A stretch of 15,000 nucleotides of DNA from Glandiceps talaboti (Eukaryota; Hemichordata; Enteropneusta; Spengelidae): NCBI RefSeq assembly GCF_964340395.1, contig NC_135555.1, forward strand, positions 16,548,746-16,563,745. Reading direction: 5' to 3'. The notes beneath the pieces were generated by a model, which saw only the letters and a program-made list of their open reading frames with translations, made no database searches and was not told where the DNA came from. This document shows, piece by piece, positions 8,557 to 15,000 of the stretch (position 1 is its first letter; each line of letters opens with the position of its first letter). The position numbers and the translations under genes are program-made.

Positions 8557-8718
8557 CTCTACAAAATCTTACTAATATTGCTACATTGTATCATCTTGAC
8601 AATTTGTCGTCTGACGCTATAAAATCATCTTACTAATATTGCTACATTGTATCATCTTGACAAATTGTCGTCTGGCTCTATAAAACCTTACTAATATTGC
8701 TACATTGTATCATCTTGC
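8547..8718. repeat. Three-copy 58-61 bp tandem repeat
   Basis: Units start with TCGTCTG(A/G)C at about 8549, 8607 and 8668. They share TTACTAATATTGCTACATTG and then TATCATCTTG; the last unit ends near 8718. Copies are nearly identical, differing by a few substitutions, an extra CA-T triplet in unit 2 and a one-base AAT/AAAT change. It is a recent local triplication or minisatellite. There are no unique spacers, so it is not a CRISPR-like array. Confidence 0.95.
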
Positions 8719-8780
8719 TCGACGAAAATCTTACTGTAAACATTTTCTTCTTAAGTAATAGATAGTCAATGAGTTCGGGA

Positions 8781-8873
8781 GGGTGTACCAATAAACGAGG
8801 GGGCGTAGCCCCGGAGTTTTTGGCACATAACGCTAGCGAACGATTGGCTCAAACGGATATATAGGTCACACCC
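8781..8873. mobile_element. Small terminal-inverted-repeat element with hairpin
   Basis: GGGTGTACC at the left end is matched in inverse by GGTCACACCC at the right end (one extra base). Inside are a perfect hairpin GGGGC-GTA-GCCCC (8800-8812) and CGCTAGCG (8831-8838), a short palindrome. It is 93 bp long and distinctly GC- and CpG-richer than its surroundings. This fits a very small non-autonomous insertion. A structured RNA or protein-binding site is an alternative. No clear target-site duplication was seen. Confidence 0.4.
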
Positions 8874-8875
8874 CT

Positions 8876-9605
8876 AAGAAAGAGTGGGTTATTGCTCCAT
8901 AAACTGTTTCACCAACTTTGCTACATTAGGTGACCCATACCCTTAAAGTTAAAAATAATGATTAAAATCTATTAAACCATCATAATTCAATGTTGTGTCG
9001 AGCTAGCCAGACAATAAGATGTAGAAATGTTAGTTTATTTTTGTCACTCCACAGTAAATTGTAGCAATTTTTTAGTCAGATTTTTGTCAAGTCAGACAAC
9101 TTTCTGTTTCAGTTTTACCGCCTTCTGTTGTATTTCAGTCATCTAAGTCAGACGTACACTTACACTTCAACTCTCTCTAGATCGATCTATCGATAATCTA
9201 CAAATAGATTTTCAAAAATCGATGCTGTCAACGATGGTCATAGAAAACGGACCTGGTTTTTTTTTCGCGCAGTTCCAGACTCGTTCTCTCTGAATGCACA
9301 ATTTTTAACAGCTATTCGCCAAAATTGTGTTATTTATAGTTTGTGTAAACTATTCCCATTTATAATTCAAAGGAAGTTAGTATGAGGCTTAGGCAAGCAA
9401 AAGAAAAACTAGATATTCGAGTAAAACCCAATCGCAAGAAATTAGAATAACACATGGAAATATTTTCAGAATTAAAAGTTTGTATTCAATGCCTTGCTGA
9501 GCGATAGTCTATGATGTACTTTCGTCCTTTATCATGGCTATTCCCACATTACTAAAATCAACTACTTTCCCGCCAAAACAACGGCAACACTTTCTTATTT
9601 TAACG
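8876..9605. other. Non-coding stretch, short motifs only
   Basis: No gene is seen. TATCGATA (9188-9195) sits in a small cluster of ATCGAT words (9181-9222). AGTCAGA recurs three times between 9073 and 9152. An exact CCCGCCAAAA at 9569-9578, followed by a GGCAAC word, looks like an outlying piece of the diverged repeat at about 10 kb. Confidence 0.5.
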
Positions 9606-9682
9606 TTTTTAATTTTAATTTTAATTTTAATTTTTTTTTTAATTATTTATATTTATATTTTTTTTTATTTATTATTATAAAT
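9606..9682. repeat. TTTTAA / TTTA low-complexity tract
   Basis: Repeated TTTTAA words pass into T-runs and ATTTAT words. It is almost pure A+T and probably easily unwound. Confidence 0.9.
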
Positions 9683-9883
9683 AATTGAACGGTGACGGAA
9701 AATGTATTGCTTATCTTGATATAATTTTAGACTGAAGTCATAGATACAATTAGATGTTATTCCCCAATATTTTTCTTCGTTCAGCCAAGGAAATTATACC
9801 AGCGCCAGTAATATCAAACAAAAATCGGGGAAAGTATTAGCAATTTTGAATATTTGACTCAAATTTCGAACACAGCAGAACCT

Positions 9884-9937
9884 GTGACGTAGACAGTTTT
9901 GTCGTGACATAGACACGCGTTGTCGTGACGTAAAACG
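9884..9937. repeat. 20-21 bp tandem repeat with TGACGTA half-sites
   Basis: GTGACGTAGACAGTTTTGTC (9884-9903) and GTGACATAGACACGCGTTGTC-type (9904-9924) copies are followed by a truncated GTGACGTAAAACG (9925-9937). Two of the three carry TGACGTA, a CRE/AP-1-like half-site. This may be a small minisatellite or a homotypic binding-site cluster; it precedes the larger diverged array. Confidence 0.75.
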
Positions 9938-9959
9938 ACCAGAGTATATATTCCATATT

Positions 9960-10545
9960 TTTTATTCAACTTGGCTCGATGGTATAATCCTTGATAGTTT
10001 GATCCATGACGTGATTTTTGTCTAAAGTTACAACAACATGAAAAATGTCACAAATACTTTCAAGACAAAATGTTTTCAAATTATTATTGTATTGGAACTA
10101 TTTTCTCACCTTGACTTTTGAATTGAAATCACGCCGTAACTAGAGAGTTTAATGTATGATTTTGGTTTTAATGTGACCACAATTTTTAAATGCCACTATG
10201 AACTCCCGCCAAAAGAATGTTGCCAACAAATCATTGTGTTACTATAAATTATTTGCATACCTTGACTTATTTTTTTAGACTTGAGTTGGAGGAATAACGT
10301 TTACTGTTTCATTCATGTCTGAATTTTAGTTTAAAAGCGATCACAATTGGAAAAAAAGTACACTGTCAAATAACTCCCTGCTAAAATAATATTACCAATT
10401 TTTTGTGTCATAGAAACTGTCTGAGGGAAACAATTTAAACTTTGTAATTCCATTCATGAAGATTTTAGTTTAAAATGACCACAATTTGGAACAAAATCAC
10501 TATCAAACATTTTCGTGTCAGAATTGTGTCTAAAAATATGCTTCC
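9960..10545 (+). repeat. Diverged tandem array, period about 140-163 bp
   Basis: Four anchors align by eye: GATTTTTGTCTAAAG (10013), GATTTTGGTTTTAATG (10158), GAATTTTAGTTTAAAAG (10321) and GATTTTAGTTTAAAATG (10461), spaced 145, 163 and 140 bp. Each is preceded by a TTCATG-like word and, in later copies, followed by GACCACAATTT. A further shared block is CTCCCGCCAAAAGAATGTTG (second copy) against CTCCCTGCTAAAATAATATT (third). A CCTTGACTT word recurs at 10110 and 10260. The repeat is old. It could be a satellite remnant or the internal repeats of a non-autonomous transposon. Confidence 0.7.
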
Positions 10546-10749
10546 TTATAACGCTTTTGTTGGCCCTGGTTTGTCTATAACTAGTTCATCGAATCATGTG
10601 AGAATTTGGGATTAAAAGTTACACTAGCTAGCAATGATTGCCTCTCGAGATATGTCCAATTAGGTAGTTAGGTTGAATGAAAAGATAATGTTTGGGGACT
10701 TGTGTCGCAGCGACCTGAATTTTGTTCAACTGCATGATGTCTAGTTATT

Positions 10750-10945
10750 TACCACCTCAAAGACTTGCGGTGTAGCGGAACATCTACATTTGAACTGCAT
10801 TAGTGTCGCTATCGGAAGATCTCGGCGCTTGTCTTTTAAGCGCGTATCCGGGAGCAGGTCACATTTCCGCCGGACAAGCGGTCGAGAGTATAGAGGAAAA
10901 GTAAGATGCTCATTGCAAAGATGCCGTATCCGTATCCTGTAGGAG
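10750..10945. other. GC-rich, exon-like patch, strand ambiguous
   Basis: This segment is clearly richer in G+C and CpG than its flanks. The minus strand is open over 10741-10971. It has an acceptor-like AAAATCTCCTACAG just before the GC-rich part (about 10942-10955) and reads IRIRHLCNEHLTFPLYSRPL and onward. The plus strand is also open for about 65 codons and has a donor-like GTAAGA at about 10900. I recognise no family on either strand. Either may be an exon, or the patch may be a regulatory island. Confidence 0.3.
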
Positions 10946-10983
10946 ATTTTATAAATGAGTTTTCGAAACATTAACCCAGGTTT

Positions 10984-11214
10984 TTGTTGTTAAATATATC
11001 TAGTGAAGTACATGTATATCAAATAACAATTGGAGAGAACGCAGTTGTCGTCAGAAATTGTCCCGCCAAAATGTCCGATCTTCTTTCGACGCTTGCGCTT
11101 GACCACTTTCACATCGTTTCGGGTGATATTGACGGTACTTATATTCAGAAACATCAGACATCTTTTATCTGCACTTTTTTTTGGCGGGAAAGTGTAGATA
11201 AGTTCAACCATTGA
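10984..11214 (+). other. Short frame with ATG next to an E2F-like site
   Basis: An ATG at 11071 follows CCCGCCAAA directly and starts MSDLLSTLALDHFHIVSG in a locally CpG-richer stretch (11041-11130). It then runs to a stop at 11214. GGGTGATA after the 18th codon is donor-like. A CCAAT-type ATTGG lies at about 11029. The opposite strand is also open (10990-11283) with a basic KRKRRKK stretch. No family is recognised and the frame may be chance. Confidence 0.15.
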
Positions 11215-11758
11215 TATGAATAGGAAATATACATCGAACACGTATTCGAGCATATTCGTATTCCCAGGATAATAAAGGAACACGGCGAACTTGAAAACTA
11301 GTTAGGTTTAACCTATACAACGCTTTGAAATCTTATAGGCGAAAATCCAGGCCCTCTAATCTACCTTATCCTTCCCAAATCGCACAAGGAAATTAAAGGA
11401 AAAGCTAGACAGGGCACCGCCACTGCTGTGATACGGTTATCAACATCGACATGCATCTGCAGACGACAGTGTGTATGTAAAATGTTGACAGACAGAGTTC
11501 ACCTAGCATACTTTTTATGCGAGTAACTCTCTGGGAACCTGTCGTATTTATTCAAAATCTTATGTACATGGCTTTCCAAGGGATGGCCTAACATACTTAT
11601 GTCTTTTGTAACCGTGTCTAAAATTCAATATTCTGAAATGTATAGTTGTTTAAATAAAGTAGGCCGGGTTGGTGTTTGACCCAACAAGCGTTATCTGCCA
11701 GGTCAGCTTGTAAAGGAGGCAATGTACTGCGCTTTACGGTAGATCATATCACTTTAAG
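11190..11758. other. Non-coding stretch, no gene seen
   Basis: Mixed-composition unique sequence. It contains ordinary AATAAA words (11265, 11654) but no convincing 3' end, no repeat family and no sustained frame. Confidence 0.55.
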
Positions 11759-11851
11759 ATGGTCACTCAGAGGCGACAAGTTCAGATAGCCGACCAGCTT
11801 CAGAACAGTCACGTTCATGTTTACTTCAGTACCTCAAATGTCTTTATCTTA
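11759..11851 (+). other. Candidate first coding exon (31 codons)
   Basis: The ATG at 11759 has a strong Kozak context (AAGATGG). The frame reads MVTQRRQVQIADQLQNSHVH and stays open to TTTATCTTA. There it meets a consensus donor GTAAGT at 11852 after exactly 31 codons; read through, it stops about five codons later. The upstream 100 bp are GC-richer than average. I do not recognise the peptide. Without a downstream exon in hand this stays a weak call. Confidence 0.2.
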
Positions 11852-11938
11852 GTAAGTGGGTTTTATTGATGAAAGTGTCCAGCTTGTTTCATGCTTGCAG
11901 TCCATATGTTTTCGTAAGGCCATGCTCTACTTCAAAAC

Positions 11939-12157
11939 ATGTCAGCAGCATGCAACATCAAGTTGGTCCAGTCACCGCTGGGAGACAGGTCAGTATCGGT
12001 CTCAGTAGTGTACGTACATGAACTACAGAAGGAAGCATTCTACGATCCAGCAATAAAAGCTCGGATAATCATCCACAATCATCAAAAAACAGAAAAGATT
12101 ACGAGCGAAATTTGCCCGTCGCGAACCTTAGGTTATGTGATAAAATTGCTTGTTTGA
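11939..12157 (+). other. Short unrecognised frame downstream of 11851
   Basis: It is open for 72 codons from an ATG with A at -3 and starts MSAACNIKLVQSPLGDRSVS. It contains a donor-like AG|GTCAGT after codon 16, and an acceptor-like CATGCTTGCAG ends at 11900. The first half is less AT-rich than the flanks. Its 3' end overlaps the minus-strand frame at 12099-12605, so at most one of the two is real there. No domain is seen. Confidence 0.15.
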
Positions 12158-12605
12158 ACGCAAGATGTTTCATAATAACTGTTATAATACATATCGATTT
12201 TTGTGTGCTAGCTGAACTGAACATTATTAACACCGGAGGGTACAACTGGACAAATATTTCTTGATCGTCCTCAAATTTCATTGCTTTCTCTCTAACAATG
12301 TAAATATTATTCTCTGGTCGACCTCTTTCCCCGCAATAGGTGGATTTCGACAATATTCGCTTACAACATGCACATACTGTGTGATCCCCAAGTTCTAAAC
12401 CAATCTGTTTCACATTTGATTGTTTACAAACGCCCGCGGATAAAAACATCGAGATATTCCATCGTGTTTCATGGCGCTGATCAACAAACCGTGACGTCAA
12501 CGATTGGTCGGATTGGCCTCTAATTGACCCGGAAGTTCTGCACGTCAACAGCTCGTTATTAGTATTACTTTTGATATGTACTCGTGTACCACCTGTCGTC
12601 TGCAA
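12099..12605 (-). CDS. Longest non-repetitive open frame, hypothetical
   Basis: It is open for 168 codons on the minus strand, the longest frame here not made by simple repeats. The first codon usable upstream is not ATG; an internal ATG at about 12449 starts MFLSAGVCKQSNVKQIGLEL. A Cys-rich stretch (VCACCKRI..YC, near residues 80-95) could bind metal but matches no finger I know. A donor-like GTATGT just before it suggests the frame could instead be a first exon that ends at GDHT. The promoter-like cluster at 12492-12621 overlaps the 5' part, which favours transcription starting inside or near it. The real protein, if any, is probably shorter. Confidence 0.2.
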   Translation of the reverse strand: MQTTGGTRVHIKSNTNNELLTCRTSGSIRGQSDQSLTSRFVDQRHETRWNISMFLSAGVCKQSNVKQIGLELGDHTVCACCKRILSKSTYCGERGRPENNIYIVREKAMKFEDDQEIFVQLYPPVLIMFSSASTQKSICIITVIMKHLAFKQAILSHNLRFATGKFRS

Positions 12606-12621
12606 GTATCATTTTCCCGCC
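12492..12621 (-). promoter_or_regulatory. Compact promoter-like cluster: CRE, 2x CCAAT, ETS, E2F-like
   Basis: In order on the plus strand are a full palindromic CRE TGACGTCA (12492-12499), two ATTGG (12503-12507 and 12512-12516; CCAAT boxes on the minus strand 9 bp apart), an ETS-type CCGGAAGT (12529-12536), and TTTCCCGCC (12613-12621), E2F-like. There is no TATA box at the expected spacing. The combination is typical of TATA-less animal promoters, often bidirectional. The CCAAT orientation suggests transcription to the left, but direction is inference. The surrounding 150 bp are CpG-richer than the flanks. Confidence 0.45.
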
Positions 12622-12773
12622 AGTTTGTTTGTGATAAAACGAAGGGAAAATGTTCTTTTTCAAAATAAAAAAGATGCTATGGATGATATGTTTTAAAAGC
12701 AGCAATATTTATGAAGATTTAGTTTATTAGATGTAAATTGATTATAGAAAACTAATAAAAATGGATACAACGT

Positions 12774-12805
12774 AGAAGAGAAGAGAAGAGAAGAGAAGAG
12801 AAGAG
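12774..12805. repeat. (AGAAG)n microsatellite
   Basis: About six perfect AGAAG units, the first of three adjacent five-base repeats. Confidence 0.98.
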
Positions 12806-12825
12806 GCATACAAGGCAGTTATATA

Positions 12826-12902
12826 ATATATCATATCATATCATATCATATCTCATATCATATCATATCATATCTCATATCATATCATATCATATCATAT
12901 AT
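12826..12902. repeat. (TCATA)n microsatellite with TCTCATA variants
   Basis: TCATA units are punctuated twice by TCTCATA (near 12851 and 12873), about 22 bp apart, hinting at a small higher-order unit. Confidence 0.97.
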
Positions 12903-12908
12903 AATGTA

Positions 12909-12962
12909 ATACAATACAATACAATACAATACAATACAATACAATACAATACAATACAATAC
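12909..12962. repeat. (AATAC)n microsatellite
   Basis: About eleven perfect AATAC units. It begins a few bases after the TCATA array ends. Confidence 0.98.
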
Positions 12963-13642
12963 ATATGGAGTAAATAACACCATAATTAAGGCAATTTTCG
13001 TTCAAAGCATTTTAACCTTGTACAGTAACTTCCATGGGAATGTGATCACACCAAAAACAGAATGTTTACGCCACCTTTGACATGCCAAAATATTTTCGCA
13101 CTAGTATGTATGACTTCAGGATTGATTTTAGAATATTTCATCATATCTGTCGATAGAAAAATAATTCTACAAATTCAAGGTCGCATTCTCCAATCGAACA
13201 AATGGTGAGCCCTCGGTTTACATCTACATCCAACTGACACGGGTCTTCGCAATGCCCAGACTTGACCTTCAGTTGTGTGTTTTAATGACAGTTATGCTAA
13301 CAAGATATCTGAGAATAATGAACTTGAGCGTCTCATCTTAACCGTGTAAATCGATTTCAGCTAGGAATGTTGCACGAATGCTGATCAACAGCTCGAGGGC
13401 GATGTTTCGTCGCAATCTTTGTACTCCATTTTTTGTTATACTTCAAACAAGATTGTATTCAAAAAGTTCAGAGAAAAGATCGTTTAGAGTGATATACTTA
13501 CTATCTTTTAAGTATAATGCACGGACTGCAGTTTGTATAGTTGGTTTGTTATAAGGTTCTGTAAAGAAGTGAGTGGTCGGCTTGGTGAAATAACACTGCC
13601 GCAGATCCACCCTCCAGCCTGCTACAGTGGCAGCTTTGTTAT
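12963..13642. other. Non-coding stretch, no gene seen
   Basis: Unique sequence, mostly AT-rich, with a slightly GC-richer part at about 13195-13420. No frame, repeat family or promoter cluster is convincing. The final 30 bp contain CTCCAGCCTGCTAC, shared with about 7187-7200. Confidence 0.55.
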
Positions 13643-14013
13643 AAAGTGGCCATATGGATGTGGATTGGGGTATTTAGTTTGGATTTTGGATTTATAGAAC
13701 AATTTTATCATGGCTTCCTACTTGGAAAATCAATGTGAAACAGTACATGCCAAGTCATTGTTTGTAACTCAATAAATTGCAAAAGCATAATAAAAGATGT
13801 GTAAAATAAAAAGTGTTATTGTACGTACAATAACAAAAACATTTTTTCGTATTTTTTAGCCGTTTAATTGCAATGTAAAGACTTACAAACACAGACTTGT
13901 TCTATGTTGTTTCATATTTATTTTGCAAGTAGGAAGCCATGATAAACATTTTTTTATAAATTAAAAATCCAAAAATAAATACTCAATTCAATCATCATCC
14001 ATATGGCCACTTT
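13643..14013. mobile_element. Palindromic foldback (MITE-like) element, copy 1
   Basis: The whole segment is one imperfect palindrome of about 370 bp. The terminal AAAGTGGCCATATGGATG at 13643 is matched by its exact reverse complement ending at 14013. Internal pairs include ATCATGGCTTCCTACTTG (about 13706) with CAAGTAGGAAGCCATGAT (about 13926-13943), and TGTTTGTAA with TTACAAACA. The centre is a perfect 22 bp palindrome (13814-13835) around GTACGTAC. There are no open frames, so movement would need a transposase in trans. A TA-rich context flanks both ends but no unambiguous target duplication is visible. If transcribed it would fold into a very long hairpin. Confidence 0.85.
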
Positions 14014-14280
14014 AATACACGTGTACATTGACTATAGTCACTGTTATTTTAAAGACCCACCTCGGATTACGATTGAAAGGAGTAAATCAACAGAGTTTGT
14101 TCTCAAAACAAAAACAATCCTACGTAATCCCTATTCCGCCACTGATAAGATAACACTAATGGCGATAACCTCGGATTGAAACATAACCCTTTAAATATGA
14201 TTTATTTGTTTTTAAATGAAACGTCATCATGAAATTGACACACGCGATATGAATCTTAAAAAGTGCAAGGCAATATAGGA
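14014..14280. other. Non-coding spacer
   Basis: Short unique sequence with a CACGTG E-box (14019-14024) and two CCTCGGATT words about 110 bp apart (near 14061 and 14168). Nothing coding. Confidence 0.55.
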
Positions 14281-14480
14281 TGAGGGGGGGGAGGGGGCGG
14301 GCCAGGTGAAGCCATATTGAAAGTTTAACCGAAAGGGAGAGAAAAATAGACGTCAGAGAGAGAAATGGGGGAGGGGGTCAACAGCAAGAGAGAGGAGGAA
14401 GAGGAGGGAGTGGGGGGGGGAGAAACGGAGATAAGGGAAAAGAGGAAACTTCAAGAGACAAGAGAAGCCATGGAAGGGCG
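14281..14480 (+). repeat. G-rich polypurine tract
   Basis: About 200 bp are dominated by G and A on the plus strand. They include G8-A-G5-C-G3 (14284-14301, with a GC box GGGGCGGG), GGGGGAGGGGG near 14366-14376, and a run of about nine G (14412-14420). The strand can in principle form G-quadruplexes and triplex (H-DNA). The minus frame 14353-14637, rich in Phe, Pro and Leu, is the shadow of this composition. An E2F-like GGCGGGAAAA lies at its right end (14478-14487). Confidence 0.9.
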
Positions 14481-14575
14481 GGAAAAGCAAAAATAGATGT
14501 GGCCGATAGAGGATGGGAAATGATGGAGAGGTCGCCATGTCGTTATTCTTTGAAAATGTGTAAGAGTAGACTATT

Positions 14576-15000
14576 TTATCGAAGTATGAACGATAACAAT
14601 TTATTTTTAATATCAATACAATATTCTTTGTTTCCAACCTCGCATCTTTGCGCCGTCAAGCTTGAGTTACTTGTTCTCCGCTGCGCATTGGACTCGCCTG
14701 AAGAGCGCTTATTTCGGCACTCGGAATCTCTACTCAAAATCTCGAAACCCTTGAATCGCTGATGTCGCTGTTCAACACCTTTTCTAAATAACATCACTCG
14801 ATTTTGATTAGTTTCCACCTGAACATGTCCAATTGTTAGTCTATTAAGTAGCAATGTCTTCATTAAACAGTATATCGGTGAGTGATCCACAACCAAGAAA
14901 ACACGGGCATTGCTTTGTGCGGTCACCTTTTTATTTTTGCGCTTACCGAGGGGGTAACGTTTTTCTTTTCTCTTGCCGTGCCGCCCTTTCTTATGTCCAC
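14576..15000 (-). other. Open frame running off the right edge, unrecognised
   Basis: The minus-strand frame enters from the right edge and stays open for about 141 codons to a stop at 14576. Its first residues are strongly basic (GHKKGRHGKRKEKRYPLGKR), then it becomes ordinary (ARVFLVVDHSPIYCLMK). A donor-like CTCG|GTAAGC lies at 14946, so the basic part may be the end of an exon whose start is outside the window, with the rest being intron. The basic run resembles nuclear-localisation or heparin-binding tails, but I recognise no family. The plus frame 14499-14762 overlaps it. The 14640-14760 part is CpG-richer than average. Confidence 0.25.

Noticed and set aside
8547-8718. Possible CRISPR-like array.
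   Set aside because: The units are contiguous near-identical copies with no unique spacers, and the sequence is eukaryotic in character.
9188-9195. TATCGATA, the insect DRE/DREF motif.
   Set aside because: The motif's role is established in insects. The window does not look insect-like, and no core promoter elements accompany it.
10770-10800. tRNA B-box-like AGTTCAAATGT on the minus strand, considered as a tRNA or tRNA-derived SINE.
   Set aside because: It differs from the B-box consensus at several positions and no A-box or cloverleaf could be placed upstream.
14353-14637. Minus frame of 94 codons rich in Phe, Leu and Pro, at first sight like a membrane peptide.
   Set aside because: It is the complement of the polypurine tract; the bias follows from base composition alone.
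1-15000. Reverse transcriptase, transposase, Helitron or viral coding sequence.
   Set aside because: No frame contains recognisable catalytic motifs, and all non-repeat frames are under about 170 codons. Mobile elements here appear non-autonomous.

Overview
This is eukaryotic, almost certainly animal, non-coding genomic DNA. It is AT-rich and contains no long open frame that reads as a conventional protein. It is full of tetra-, tri- and pentanucleotide microsatellites, foldback elements and worn dispersed repeats. The dense (TATG)n, (GACA)n, (GATA)n and (CAA)n arrays and small palindromic elements fit a marine invertebrate, and a mollusc (cephalopod, bivalve or gastropod) is my best guess. 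That is inference: no diagnostic gene is present, and other marine invertebrates are not excluded. Nothing looks bacterial, plasmid-borne or viral.

Layout. 0-2 kb: a TAA/CAA microsatellite, an inverted repeat at 0.71-0.95 kb, a CAC/CAG tract, and a compound TATG-GACA-GATA array. 2-3 kb: unique sequence with one well-bounded exon-like segment (2824-2899). 3.8-4.5 kb: a decayed palindromic element and one copy of a dispersed repeat whose inverted partner lies at 6.6-6.7 kb. 5.3-6.2 kb: CATA/CA arrays, then about 290 bp of TGTC followed by alternating purine-pyrimidine sequence. 7.6 kb: GTT repeats with T and G homopolymers. 8.5-8.9 kb: a three-copy 58-61 bp tandem repeat and a 93 bp terminal-inverted-repeat element. 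9.9-10.5 kb: a short CRE-like tandem repeat and a diverged array with a period near 150 bp. 10.7-12.6 kb: the most gene-like part, with GC-richer patches, candidate exons, and a compact promoter-like cluster (CRE, two CCAAT boxes, ETS, E2F-like). 12.8-13.0 kb: three different pentanucleotide arrays side by side. 13.64-14.01 kb: a complete palindromic foldback element of the same family as the 3.8-4.15 kb copy. 14.3-14.5 kb: a G-rich polypurine tract. 14.6-15.0 kb: a minus-strand frame that runs off the right edge.

No set of genes working together can be described. At most, pieces of one or two genes (exons or first exons) may lie at 10.7-12.6 kb and at the right edge. The strongest signals are repeat-structural: a foldback family with a conserved GTACGTAC centre, the diverged tandem array, a dispersed repeat pair, and five exact copies of the 10-mer CCCGCCAAAA. 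Alignments were made by eye, so arm boundaries are good to roughly 5-10 bp.
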